Of a stretch of 64,000 nucleotides of DNA, positions 21,299-33,664 are shown piece after piece. The stretch covers positions 8,644,603-8,708,602 of the forward strand of contig CM063112.1 of the NCBI GenBank assembly GCA_031841125.1. The letters are read 5' to 3'. The notes beneath the pieces are model-generated. The model searched no databases. It saw nothing but the letters and a program-made list of their open reading frames with translations, and had not been told where the DNA came from. How positions within the stretch are numbered: position 1 is the first letter of the stretch; each line of letters starts with the position of its first letter. This stretch comes from Acanthococcus lagerstroemiae (lineage: Eukaryota > Arthropoda > Insecta > Hemiptera > Eriococcidae). A program made the position numbers and the translations under genes.

Positions 21299-21603
21299 TA
21301 GCTAATCTAGAGTGGGGAGGACAAGTGTCAAAATGGTGCTAAAGATTTTTTCACTCATATAATTTTTTTAGTACGTTTATTAAAATAAAAAAAAAAAATT
21401 AAAGTCTTTAAAGGTGAGAACAAGGAACAAGGTACATAAATACAAAAGGTTAAATTATGGTCGTCAGCATTTTCTCTTGTTACCTCATCAAAAAATTCTG
21501 CGGATGCCCATGCGTGTTCTCAAGAAACAGATTTTGTCGCTTGGTTTTGTCTCGCTTAACAGCGTCCATATGTAGGTTGTGGTGTTTATAATTTCCTACT
21601 GTG

Positions 21604-21848
21604 CAGTAGCGTAACTACTCATTCCTTCTGGGGGGGGGGGGGAGGGATTGAAATCATAGAATGAAAAGTAGGTATATTTTTTCACCAAGTTCAAAAAAAG
21701 AAAGAAACTGGTTAAGTAAAAAGAATCGTTCAGATAAGCAAAAAAAAAAAGTTGAATGGTCGATTTTGAGATCATAAATACTTTCCTGAAAAAATTTTGC
21801 CTACTTTTGAAGGGTTCTGGTGGGTGTCCCCCCGTATTTATGCCACTG
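21604..21848. mobile_element. hAT-type MITE (CAGTGGCGTA family), 245 bp
   Basis: The left end is CAGTAGCGTAACTAC followed after a short gap by a G-run; the right end is CCCCCCGTATTTATGCCACTG, so the termini are CAGTRGC/GCCACTG. It is flanked by CTACTGTG (21,596-21,603) and CTACTGTT (21,849-21,856), a 7-of-8 match to the 8-bp target duplication of hAT elements. The ends match three better copies in this window. Confidence 0.75.
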
Positions 21849-22165
21849 CTACTGTTCCATGGTGTATCAGTACATGTAAGAGTGTCCCATGTTATACACA
21901 ACGAACATGGTTAGTGGCTTTGTTCAGAGAAAAGCCCTGTGAAATGATATCGATCTCTGTATTGTTCAGGGAGAAGCTTGGAAGAAGGGGGAGGGGGTTT
22001 GTTCCCCAAGTTTATGCTTCCTAATCCTTGAATCTGGATTTGGAAATACGGTAACCCTTGTTCCGTAGACATAATAATTTCAAACAAACTATAAAGCAAA
22101 GATTCTGAAACAGAATCACATTAGCCGTTGCTTATCTGCTGTTATAAGCAGCTGTTTTTATCGAC

Positions 22166-22217
22166 GCTGCGGATCCAATGGGCTCTGCCCGCACAGGTTC
22201 GAATCCTGTCCGCAGCG
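22166..22217 (+). pseudogene. tRNA-Ser pseudogene with an internal deletion
   Basis: The first 7 bases GCTGCGG pair with CCGCAGC at 22,210-22,216, followed by discriminator G. The T-arm ACAGG-TTCGAAT-CCTGT, the long class-II variable arm (GGGCTCTGCCC) and the 3' side of the anticodon stem (ATCCAAT) are all those of an insect tRNA-Ser. The D-arm and the 5' anticodon stem and loop are missing: about 30 bases are deleted between the acceptor stem and ATCCAAT, so no anticodon remains. A TTTTT terminator follows near 22,231. It cannot be a working tRNA. Confidence 0.75.
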
Positions 22218-22224
22218 AAGGGTG

Positions 22225-24330
22225 TTATGTTTTTATTACTTTTAAAATTATTTTTTATCCTCGAAATTGATTTTTATTACACTTTCAATGCAAATCATAT
22301 GTTTTAATTATCAAAATACGAAAAAATGGCAGTATTTTGCTGGAAGAAGAAGTGAAATGGAGATACGATACGCGGAAGGAAAAACGTTCATCATCTTATT
22401 TATCACGAAAATAGTTCGTGAATAGTTCCTTCAACTAGGATATTAGTTCACGTGTACGTTGAACGTTGTTAAATAATTTACGGAACTGAAGAATTACTAC
22501 TTAATAGGAACATTGTTTTATTCAATAGTGTGCTCGTGTTCTTTGATTGGAGATACCTACATTGAATACCTTGAATTTTGAGTAGATTCAACTTGTTTTA
22601 CAATTTACGCATTAATGCTATGGCAAATAATCAAATTTCTTCTGATGTAACCTTCACATTAATTAAACATCTGATTCGTCTTGAAAAACATCAATGCCAT
22701 TTCAGTTTTTGAAAAGTGGCACATCGAGAATAGTCTTATTTTTTCTATCAGTTTCGTTGGTTTGAATTTTTTTCTGTCTTCTGCCGCACTAATGTGCCAA
22801 AATTGGCATTTTGAGACCATGTAGCCCAAAGCATAGTAGAGATGAAAAATTTAGTCGAAAATTTCGCGAAATGAACGCATTTCACCAAGATTTGAAACGA
22901 GTTTTTCAACTGAACAATTAGATTCCATACAAGGCAGAAATAAACGTAAACAGTCGGTAACGGGAACCGAGCGCAGCCGATTTCACCCGACTGGTGCCGA
23001 GCTGTATTGCAGGTGTCATTATTGTTCGTCTGTTTACATTTCTGTTTTCTGTTACGGTAACGATTTTTCGTTTACGGTGTATGTCAGTCTGTTGCGCTCA
23101 CGCTCGTGCGATTTGTTCGTCGTCCAAATTTCATTTTGTTTTATCAGTTTGTCGCTGCCACTTTTTCGAGTTCAGTTTACGTGATTATAGCTTAAAATTT
23201 CAGTGTTCTGTACAGTTCGGTGGTGTTAGTTCTACGTTTCAACGTACACGTGTATTGCCTTGCGATCAAAAATTCCACACTCCAGTCGGTTCCAGCTCTT
23301 CGGTAAGCGATTGCATTTCTCGATTTCTCGCACTCGACTTTCGGTCTGCGTACTTGTAACACCATTCATTGCACTTCATTGAGAACGAGTATACGACTGT
23401 ACGTTGATCGAATCCAGTGCACATGTGAGAACGAGCGCGTTGATTCCGAATTTCTCCGCTTAGATCCTTTTCATATCCTGAAAATCGGGGCGATCTTATC
23501 ACTTCGGCCTCCCGTACAAACTTTTACGTATCCTGAAAATCGGGTCGATTGTACTAGCACCGAATTGAGGATATTGCTGCGAAACCTGTTTAATATATTC
23601 GTATCGAGCTAATTAATCGTTTGTTTAATGAATGTTTAGAAATGTAGGTATTGTTAAACTCGAGCAGTGGTATAGAAAACCACATCCAGACTGCCGTAGT
23701 CACGGCATTGTTTTTACTCCATGTTTTGCATACTTCGTAGCACGTGTCCATAGTCTCCACTTGTTTAGTTTTCACCATTGAATTATTACGAGTAGTGCAG
23801 TCGATACGTGCTGTTGAACTAAACGTAAAGACTAATGCATTCCGAAGTAAATCAAAAATCATAGTAAGAATTTTGTATGTTGTGTTGCAGGTTCACAGCC
23901 TGAAGATATTGCTTGAGGAGAATTTCACTGGCGAACTGCGCATGGTAAATAACACACTAACCTTCTACTATAATGCGACCGCTTACAGGTGGTTCGAGGT
24001 TGATTTTGACTCGGTACGACTTGAAATATCAAAACGAGAGTAATAACGCTTTCCAGCTGCCTGGTAAGATTTGTGCATCAAATTGTAATGGTTATAAACT
24101 AGCCTGCATGCAGTACACGTCATTTGACCTGCATGAACTTCGAGAATATGTTGGTGGCCCGACGGCATTCTGAGTGGAATAAAGTTCAAGTGCTAGACAT
24201 GTGGGTAACGAATGTCGCATCCACAGTCCTGTCACGTAGAAAGTAAACAGCCGGCACAGCGTGACTAGCTGGCATAACTGAAAATTTCTGAACCCAGAAA
24301 TTGCTCCCTGCTTATGCATGTCAAAATCAT
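22225..24330. other. Stretch with a GC-richer, promoter-like patch, no gene assigned
   Basis: 22,930-23,600 is richer in CG than its surroundings, and many TCAGT words occur, as in insect promoters or 5' leaders. A block TATCCTGAAAATCGGG-CGAT occurs twice (23,473-23,495 and 23,529-23,550). Short frames at 22,994-23,359 and 23,744-24,043 resemble no family I know and are not called. Confidence 0.35.
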
Positions 24331-24335
24331 TCCCA

Positions 24336-24985
24336 ATGGCGTAGCCTGGGGGTCGAGGGGCTGGACCCTCTTGCGGCTTTGCCAAGTCGTGGTTTTTCTA
24401 ATTATAGCACCCCCTCTAACACCTCGCCCTGTGGTCAAGACCAGATCCCCCCTCTCAAACATTAGACTGGCTGTACCATTGTTCACTTCCTTTTTATTTA
24501 ACACTGGATTCACATGTGGTGTCAAAGAGGGCAAATATCTCCAGGAACGCTAGCTGAAAACGGCGTTTAATTAGACAAAATGGAGAAAAAAAATCTAAGA
24601 AAGAAAGATGAGAACGAAAAAAAAAGTGTTTCTAGAAAGGAGGTTGTATTATTTAATGATTTAACCCATGCCATATTTCATCTAAATATGGTCTTCGTCA
24701 TAAGCTTGAAGATTCCTCAGTAAGTTCTGAAGAATTTTAAAGAACCTGAATAAATGTGGAAAACTGATGCAGTCTTGAACGAAGCTGGCAGAAGCGTATG
24801 GAGGGGGGAGGGGACTCTTTCCTTTTAATACATTGTTTCAGTTGGAAAAGTCTGTGGCTCTTCATCGGAAATTTTTGTAAATTACCTCTCATCAGGTCAC
24901 GGGAAAAAACCGTATAATTTCTCTCTCTCTCTCCCCTCTCCCTCTCATAACAATGTTCCCTTGCTACGCCTCTTTAGATTAACAG
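24336..24985. mobile_element. Possible degraded CAGTGGCGTA-family element
   Basis: CAATGGCGTAGCCTGGGGG at 24,332 faces CCCTTGCTACGCCTCTT near 24,959-24,975, which resemble the inverted ends of the hAT MITEs in this window. No matching 8-bp duplications are seen and the spacing is much longer, so it may be two unrelated end remnants. Confidence 0.35.
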
Positions 24986-24999
24986 AGTCGTGGTAGAAT

Positions 25000-27130
25000 C
25001 CAGACGAGTCTCACAGAGTCTTGCATCCGAAAAATCTTCAATCAATTCTGGATGTGTTTCAGTAAATGTTGGAACTATTCTAAACGAATTTTTTTGAATC
25101 TTGGACAAACTCAGGATCGTCTCCATTAATTCTGAACGCGTCTCCGAGGGTCTTTAATAAATTGAGGGAATCTATTCGAGCCTACAAGAGTTTTAAATAA
25201 GTTCTGGTATCTCAGCAACTACTGAACAAGTCTTCATGAGGCTCTGTTAGATCTCTAAGAGTCTTGGAGAGCCTTAATCAAGTCTTGAATAAATCCTGAA
25301 GACCCTAGATCAACTCTGATATCGTCTAAAAGGGTCAAGAGAAAAGTCACTAAATTTGAAAGAGCCTTGAATAAGTTCCGATGAATTTTGATTAAATTAT
25401 GTAGAAGTCTTAGTGACCTTCGAAGAATCCCGGAAGAGTTTTGATCTAGTCTAGAAGCATCCGAACAAAATTTGAAAGAGCCTCCTCAAGTTTCGATTAG
25501 TTCTGATCAAATCTGTTGAAGTTTGAGTGAGTTTTGAAGAATCTGAAGTCTTGATCAAGCCTAGAAGCGCCCGAATAAGTTTTAATTTAATCACAAAGAA
25601 ATTAGGCAGAGTTTTAAGGACGCTAAAATGAGTCTAGAATAGTCATAAAAGAATCTCGAAGTTATCGAGTCTTGATGTCTTGATTAATTCCTGAAGAATC
25701 TTAATCAATTACGAAACAGTTTTAATGAGCCTTATACCAGTTTAGAAGAGACTTAATCTTGTGCGGATGAGCATTGACGAGGCTTAAAGAAGTCTTAGTA
25801 AGTCTTAATGAGTCTTTATTGAGTTTTGAGCATCTTTAATGAATCGCGAGGGGCCGTGATCCATTATGAAAATATCTGAAAAAGTCTAAAAGGACCTCGA
25901 TCAGGTGTAGAATAGTCTTCATCAAATTTGAAAGAGCCTTGTTCAAGTATTGAAGTCTTAAAGGAACGAATTCTAAAGAGTCTTAGCGAATCTTGAACAG
26001 GTTTTGATCCATTCTAGGATCTGAGCGAGTATAGAAAAGTTGAAACGAGTCTTGAATTAATCCCGAAGAGTGCCATGTTCCATGTGAAGAAATCTGGAAT
26101 AAGTTCGGAAATCTTAAAAAACTAAAATGAGCAGAAAAAATTATAAATTAATCTTTGTGAGTCCTAGCGGGTATTAAAAAATATTGAATAAAACCTGAAG
26201 GATCTTGACAGAATTTAAAACAGTCTTAACAAGCTGTGAACGAGTTAGTCAAGTGCGAAGGAGTATTGACGAGGCTTACAGATGTCTTCATTAGTCTCAA
26301 TGAATCTTGACGACGGCGGGAGTGTTTAGTCTTGAATGAATCCCTAGTGAGCGTTATCGAGTCTGGCAAAATTAAATCGGTCCCGAAAGAGGAGTCTGTT
26401 GGACAGTCTCATTGAGTCTTAAACAAGTTTCCAGTGATCTTAAACGCGACTAGAAGAGTTCTAATCAAGGCTCGAAAAAACTACTAAGTACATTTTTATG
26501 AGTCGTCATTACTTCTGGAAGAGGCTTGGTGAATATTGAACGGCTCTTGAGGTGATTAAGTGTAGAAGAGTCTTAGCTTCGCTTCAACAATATGTGAAGA
26601 ATTTTAACCCGGGCTAGTAGAATATGATTGTGTCTTGAACGAATCCTAATGAACCTTGAGCAATCCTGGTCAAGTCTCGGAGAATCGTGAAGGAACTTAT
26701 ACAAGTGTATCAGAGTTTTCAACGACTCTTCAATGGTCTTGAACAAATTTTGAAGTCAGTAAGTCTTGAACTTATCTTTATGAGTTTGATTAGTTCTGGA
26801 AATCTTAATGACTCGTCAATGATCTGAACGTGACCCAATCATGTTTTGAATAATTTGAATGGATTTTAAATAAGTCTGGAGGAATTTGAATGGAGCTTAA
26901 AGAAATCTAGAGGAGTGCTCCAGTTTTTCTAGTGTCTTACTGAGTTTCAAACAAGTATTCATGATGGTTTAAAAATGTCTGGAACAAAGTTTGAATACAC
27001 TTAACTAGTATCAAGTCTGAATGAGTTCTGATTAATTGTGGGAAAGGCATAGCCAGTCTTGAACTCATGCACAATTTTAAGTGTCTGAAACGAGCCTTGA
27101 CGAATGTTACCAAGCGTACGCTTGGAACTG
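25000..27130 (+). repeat. 2.1-kb degenerate short-motif array (GAGTCTTGA type)
   Basis: Variants of GAGTCTTGA, AAGTCTTAATGA, GAAGAGTCTTA and TCTAGAAGAG recur about every 10-25 bases on the plus strand over the whole interval. The units are too diverged for a fixed period by eye. Because the motif is full of TGA and TAA, no frame of 60 codons survives between 24,553 and 27,001. The array fades out near 27,100. Confidence 0.8.
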
Positions 27131-28305
27131 AAGGGTGAAAGGGACACTAACACCCGTCCCTCTTCCTTTTTTGAAAACACTTTTAGGCCATATTTTGAAC
27201 AATTTGGCCATGTCTGGCTGAAAATAAGTTCGAAAGAACAGAGAAGGCAATGGGAATGAAACATTTTGAATTCCACCTTCCCCCTAATTTTGGAAAAAAA
27301 ATTTCGCGGAGTTTTAACAACTTCTGATCAATTCTGGAAGAGAAAGAGTATAAAGTGGGCACTGTTGGATATATACGGGGGACAGAAAAAATACAACTGA
27401 AGGGGCACTTGAAAAAAGCTTGGTAGAGAAAGAAAGCGAATAGTTTGTGGAAGGGGCCCTTTTTGAAGATTTGCCTTGTGGTTCGTTCCCCCAACCTAAC
27501 ATTGATTGCTCTTATTCTCCTCTCAGGTTTCGTATATCTGTGCCAGTGTATTTCTCATTCGCTCATGTCATTAACACATTCGCATCTCATCAAAGAGATT
27601 TCTCTTTCGTGAACTCGTTCATTACGAATTACATCATACGTGAACGACGGTCGGATTAGTTTCTGTTTGTGTGTGTGTCACTGTGTCAGACCAAATCATA
27701 CACTGACCTTCTGCGATCTAATAGGTCCTAATTGTATTGAGTAAGAACAAGGCGAGAGAAGTTGCCTATTAAAGAAGTCACGATAAAATTTGAATGCTCG
27801 CTGATTCTACGTAAGGTGCTCTATATCTTGAGTTGGTTACCTAGCCATGATGAATATTGTTTGCTGTTTGTCTGGCCAATTTATGTATGCATAGTGCTCG
27901 TGTAGATATTCATTTTGTATGAGAGGGTGCTTCAAAAAGTGATAGTAGAAAAATAGCATGATATTAATTCCACGTTGACAGAAGTCTTCAGGACGTCTAG
28001 ATAAGAAGAAGGCATATCTTGTATTTTGTGCTAATGTTGATTTCTGTAGTGGCTACCTAATCCGGATGCAAGCTTATGAAAATGGTGGATGCTGCTCTTT
28101 GGTTCGCAGTTTCATTGGTCTGTTGTACTGAGTTTTTATGTCTGGATTGTAAACCCTCGTAAGTTTCCTTCAGAACGGATTTTGCACATGGACATTCGGT
28201 TTAATTTCCAAACCTTAGAACGTCAAATTCTTGCGTTAGCTGAATCTTTATAGGTATACGTGATTGAAGAGCGTTAGAGTGACTGTTCAACGAGCCCATG
28301 GTCGA
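27130..28305. other. Intergenic, no gene recognised
   Basis: No repeats or coding signatures strong enough to call. The minus-strand frames around 27,001-27,502 have low-complexity composition and no motif. Confidence 0.4.
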
Positions 28306-31300
28306 GAATTATTATTATTATTATTATTATTTTTATACAGCTCTTTTATCCTTGATTACATGTACGTCCTGGATATATAGTTTGTCAGGGGTCCATACAT
28401 AAGCCATCTCCATAATTTTTACCCCAGTACCCATTTTTAGGTCTAAGCCTCCCCCTGTTGTTTACTTTTTTCTTATCTCTTACTTTATTTCTTTAATCTG
28501 TTCCAAATTCTTTAACAATTTCGTATCTCCAGCGGGTAATTTGCCTTCCAGTACTACGCTTCTGGTCCTATAAAATCTATTCAAGCTTCCTTTCTCACTC
28601 ACCTTCTGTTTGACTCGTGTCCTCCTTCCTTATTCCTAACATTGATCTTCCCATTGCAACTTGAGTACTCCTGAGCCTTCTTATGTCAGTATTTGTTAGT
28701 GCTTATATTTGAGCTCCATACGTATGTAAAGGATGGTTGTGTGCATGTGTTCTATATTTCTGACTGTAATGAGAGAGCACTTTCCCTTTATGTATATTTT
28801 TCAATTACCAGATATTTCTCCACCTTTTCTTAAACTTTGGTGAGATTTCTTTCCCTCTTCTGTCCTCAGATGATGTTTGACCGAGATAGGTGACCTCATT
28901 ATTCTGTGTCCTGAATTTATGCAGGTTGCCTTGGTACATTTGATAAGATACATATTTGTTTTAGCTTTGTTTATTGTTAATCTTGCCATCATACTTATTT
29001 CGGTGAAGCCTCTTACTATTTACTCTAGTTCTTCTTGTTTTGTAGCTATCAGCATTACATCATCATCAAATCTTAAATTATTTAAAAATTCCCCATTAAT
29101 TTTTTTGATCCCTAACCCTCCCAATATTTAGTTTACAGAAAATGTCTTGTAACACACAATTGAATAAATTCGATGATCAAGGGCCCCCTTGGCGCACACC
29201 TTTGCTAACAATATACTCTTTTCCACTCGTATCCATTTTTATATGTGCTTTTGAATTAACCCATACATTCTTGATAATTCTTATAAATTCCTCATTTATT
29301 CCCTGTTATGTAGTACATTACAAAGAAATGCGTGTTTGATTGGATCAAAGCCCTTACAGAAATCAATGAACATATAATATACCCTAAAATTATACTCTTT
29401 TGCCTTTTTAATTATTTGGTATTTAATCCACAGTAGAATGATCTTTCCTAAAGCCTGGTTTCTCTATGTCTTGGTTCCAGTCTAGCTGGTTATATATTCT
29501 TCCTTTAAAACCCTTCATAAATACTTTCCCAATATTTGAGGTCAGACTTATGGGCTTATAATTATCAACCTCTTCTTCGGTCCTTCTTTATATTGCAATT
29601 TTCCGCTGTTTGGTTATATGTGACCTGGAATCATGAAATGTGCCTCTTGTGCGAAAACAGGTTTTTGAGATAAAGGAGTGTAAAGACGGGATGGTGGTAG
29701 TGGTGCGCACAGATGTACATAGCGTCTACATCTGTGGTGGTGGGTTTACGTGTTACTATGATAACCGCGTTTCGAATTCTTGTTCTCTGTCTTTCCCCTG
29801 GGCCCGTTTCACACGACGCTATGTAAATGGATGTTTTTAAACTTTTGATGTCATTTTCAAATGCAATTTGTGGAAAAACTAATGAAGATAGGATCGAATT
29901 CAATGACTCCAAACCCCCAATTTTCAACTCCAGCCAGAATAAAGATAGCCGTTACTCAAATTTAGCCCCCTCATGGACCCAATATTTTGAGAGATGATCA
30001 CAGAAAGGAAGCGGCGATTTGTTTTATTTGGAAGAGCGTGATTTTTCCTTTAAGAACTGTGAAGGAAGTGAAAAATGATTTTTTGACACCAGAGGCACAT
30101 TCCATGATTCCAGGACATATATATTTCTCTTCTATTATCTTATTGAAGAGTTGGGTAAGAATATTTTTTGAGCTTGCCATTAAACATTCTCAATATTTCA
30201 GCCCGAGAGCTTTTTCTTTCTTCTGTGATCTTTTTGCATTCTGTATTTAACTTTTCAGGATTACAGGGATATGTTTATTTACTTCACTTTCGTTCCTTCT
30301 CTGTTTTTCCTGTCTCTTGATTGTTGTATATCCCTCTTGTGTATACAATTTCCGGTAAAGATTAGCTAAATCAACAATTCCCTGCCTGTTAAACACATTC
30401 TTTCTCTTATTGTTTCTCACTCTAATAACTAGATTCATTCTTTCTGACATTTCTTTACTGATTTTCTTAATGCATTTACCTTCATTCAATATTTCTGTAA
30501 TTCTCTTTGCTTCAGATTTCTTGATATCATTCCTAATTTCAGTTTTAGCTCTCTTTTAGTAGCAATATTTCTGTATTATCGTTTGTAGTTTTACTTTCTT
30601 TATCCAGTAAACAGTCTCTCTTTCTAACTCTCTTTTGTTTCTCTCTTCAATTTATCGTCTGTGATTATTGTTTTTTATTTTCACTGAACTGCGTAACTGT
30701 TTCCGTAATTCTTCCTTCATCATACAATTCATATTGAGAGATCTTTTTCCTTCGCTTTCAGAATTTTCATTTTTTCTTTCATAAATCCTGTAGCTTCTTC
30801 AGCTTCTTATGTGAGGATAATTTTTTTCATTGTTTTTTTCACTTTCTATAATTCTTATGATTACACGCTTCTTTATCTGTATTACCCCTCTACATAATCT
30901 GTGATTCGAGCTAAATTTAAAGCCTGACAGTGTACTTACATCTCTTATGATCCAAAGTTCATTGGTGAGTAGATGATCTATCTCATTTTTTACAAAATTT
31001 TTAGGTTATTTTCCATAGAAAACATAAGCAACCTCTTCCCATTTTTACTTTTTTCTTCCAATCCATATTTCCCAATATTAGGCACACCCCTTTCATTTGA
31101 TCTTAATTTTGAGTTCCAATTTCCAACTCTTATTACATAGTATTCTTTTTCAGAATCTCTTGCTTTCTGTAGCTCACAGTAAAATTTATTAATTTCCTCC
31201 TCTTCTGATCCTAAAGTAAGCGCATAAACAGAGGTAACCAAGATTTTTGTACTCATCTCCCGCTGTTAATTTTTAGAAAACTATTCGTTCTGTTACCCCT

Positions 31301-31560
31301 TTTATTTCAGCAATGTGATTCATAAGGGCTGATTTGATGTAGAATCCTACCCCACGAAATCCCTCTGTTTCTCCAAAGTGGATGACCAGATTTTTTTCTT
31401 GTTAATTTTTCCCCTGTCCGTCGAATTTCTGAAGGGTCAATTATAACCAGCTTGATTTTTTCAATTCCCCCCTCCCCTTTTTTCAGGTTTGTAAATTCTT
31501 TTATTTGTTGTTAGCTCACGGCAATTCAAGTATATCGATTATGACGTGCACAATATGCCT
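28306..31560 (-). mobile_element. Nearly full-length decayed EN-RT LINE with (AAT)n 3' end
   Basis: Read 31,560 to 28,306 on the minus strand through many frame breaks, the order is that of an APE-endonuclease / reverse-transcriptase LINE. The endonuclease includes ATSVYAL-like SVYALTLGSEEEEI, GNWNSKLR (the GDWNAK box with D to N), and NGKRLLMFSMENNL. RT blocks follow: QLFNKIIEEKYI, then DNYKPISLTSNIGK, FIDFCKGFD, a GVRQG-like GVRQGGP, and RFDDDVMLI, the Y/F-x-DD catalytic box near 29,053-29,066. The 3' end is an AAT-repeat tail (28,312-28,332 on the plus strand reads ATT repeats). A ~500-bp MITE interrupts the RT. Stops and indels in every domain make it inactive. Confidence 0.78.
29619..30117. 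mobile_element. ~500-bp MITE nested in the LINE RT
   Basis: The ends TGTGACCTGGAATCATGAAA (29,619) and, inverted, TGTCCTGGAATCATGGAATG (ending 30,117) match over ~29 bp to GTGCCTC. Flanks are TATA on both sides (29,615-29,618 and 30,118-30,121). The LINE frame reads EEKYI up to the right edge and resumes as an RRxDNYRPIS-like box left of the element, so the insert exactly explains the gap. An inner hairpin CACAGATGTA/TACATCTGTG lies at 29,708-29,736. Confidence 0.75.
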
Positions 31561-33664
31561 AAGTGTCGTTTTGGCCGAAAATGAGTTAGATACAGAAACA
31601 TGAGGTAAGCAGGCAGACTATCAGCCTGCATTGATAACAGAACGAAATAGTTCACCATTTCACCCTCCAGGCAGCGGTACTCGAATGTGTTAAGTGCATC
31701 GAAAACGGTAGGTTAAATTTTCAAACTGCTCTCCTGAAAAAATTAGTAAAATGTCTCTTAGGCCTTTTGTGCATGTCGCCATCGATATATAATTTTGTAG
31801 TACCTAAAATTTGCTTTTTATTTAAAACATTTGGGTTGTATTGAGGAGCTAATACCGCAGTGTTGCCCCACAGTCACTATACAATGGTTGAAAATGTAGC
31901 TGTGAAAGTAGCTGCGGAAATCTAACTCTAAATGACCTCAGCAAAAAATCAGGAGAACACCGTGAGGAAGAGTATCTGGAGGATTAGGAATCTTGTAGAG
32001 CTGTACTCTCGAGTTAGGAGAATTTCATACAGATATCGGTGTGTTACTCTATCTGTAACACACACCCATGGCTAGCCACTGAATCCCTCTTCCCATTAGA
32101 GCTGAATTACTCATGGGTTGCCGAAATTCGTGACCTTACTAATAGGTATTCTTACCTCGTATTTTGATTCTTTAGCCGGCAGTATTGCTGACCAGCACCA
32201 AATGTATGCAAATAAGCGATGTGGTATTTTTTTCTACGTTTCTTTTGATGTTCTCTGTCTTCCTTTCATATCGCAGACTGTAATGACGAATATATAATAC
32301 CATATTTTGCTCGGTATCTTGACATTATAGCTCTTCATCACACCGCAAATGTTTATTCTTTCGTCATTCTCGACACTTTATCGTGCATGTTAATTTTCTT
32401 GGTAACACTCGAGCAGTATTATCTGCGAATTTTTGCCGAATAATGAGATTTAATTCGAGACTTCGCCATACTCCATAAAATGCATCATGAGATTCCGTTT
32501 CACTTTTCTTATCTACCGGATGCTGATTGTTGCCATTTGCAGGTTAGGTAAAGATTTTGCTAAACTGTTCATCATTTTGAAATGCGTGCCACTTGACACC
32601 ATCTGGCCAGTTGCGCTATGGTGGTCCATTGGTTTTCGCCTCCTTCAAACCGCCGCCATTTGTTTACCATGTGTGGCGAGCTTGTTTCCACAATTAGCGT
32701 GACTCACGTTTTGAACATTGCTGTACTTTGTAAACGAGTTACTGCTAGCGGCTTCCAGGTATTCGTGAATAATGTTGATAATGAACCTTCGAAATTGAAT
32801 ACCAAGTGACCGAGTTATTAAAGAATAGTATGTAGCAATAGATCTGTCGGAAGAGATTTCTATCCACAAATTAATAAATGGGAAATGATTCGCAGTCCGA
32901 TGCTAAGGCTTCATCTTCCCTTGTAGACTTCATAGAACACGTCTGAACTTTACCGTAACTGAAAATTTAATCGCGATGGAAGAATTGCCCATAGTCGAGT
33001 GTATTTGGAACATCTGCTGATGATATGGTTCCAGATGACCTACTGCATGGAACACAAAGAAGTCTTATCAGTGCTGTTTAAATTCACGCGGTGAATCAAG
33101 TCACGCACATCCGGTCTCCTAGGATGAAGAAAGGTCCTCCAAAAGTCTCCCATTTTGATAGAGAGTTAAAATTCGAAAGGGGAGCATTCTTCCTTATTAA
33201 AAATAAAAACGAAGACTTTGTTCATGAAAATCATTAAAAATTGACCTTGAAAAACTTGAGAAAGTTCTCCGAAATTCAAAATGAATCCCTCCAAGTCAAT
33301 GGCTGATTGGGATTTTGAAAACCACTGGGAAAATGCCATTGTGTAGGCCCAAATTTCAATTCTCATTATCCCTCCACTGTATTTCCTCTTCCTCCTCTCG
33401 CCATTCCAGCCTCTACATCTGCTCGAAACTCTCTAATACATTGGTCCATATATTTCTGAATCGGACCGGCTCACTGAGAAATTCCCTGGTAACTTTCGTG
33501 GCCAATCAACCGCTGCTCTGATTTCCCCAGTAATAACCCGTTTTTCGACCTCAGTGAACACCCTGACTTAGCAGACTTCGTGAGTTTTAGGTAGCTAATT
33601 ATTTTTCTCAGAATCTTGAGGTTCTCAATGAAAAAAGTAATTGGAGTACTGTAACATACATTCA
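31561..33664. other. Intergenic, no gene recognised
   Basis: No repeat or coding family identified. Short frames near 32,487-32,809 and 33,166-33,521 carry no motif. A short GC-richer patch at 32,590-32,700 may be transcribed but nothing supports a product. Confidence 0.35.

Noticed and set aside
23744..24043. 99-codon plus-strand frame near a promoter-like patch
   Set aside because: An internal TTGTGTTGCAG could be an acceptor, but no partner exon or family match supports it.
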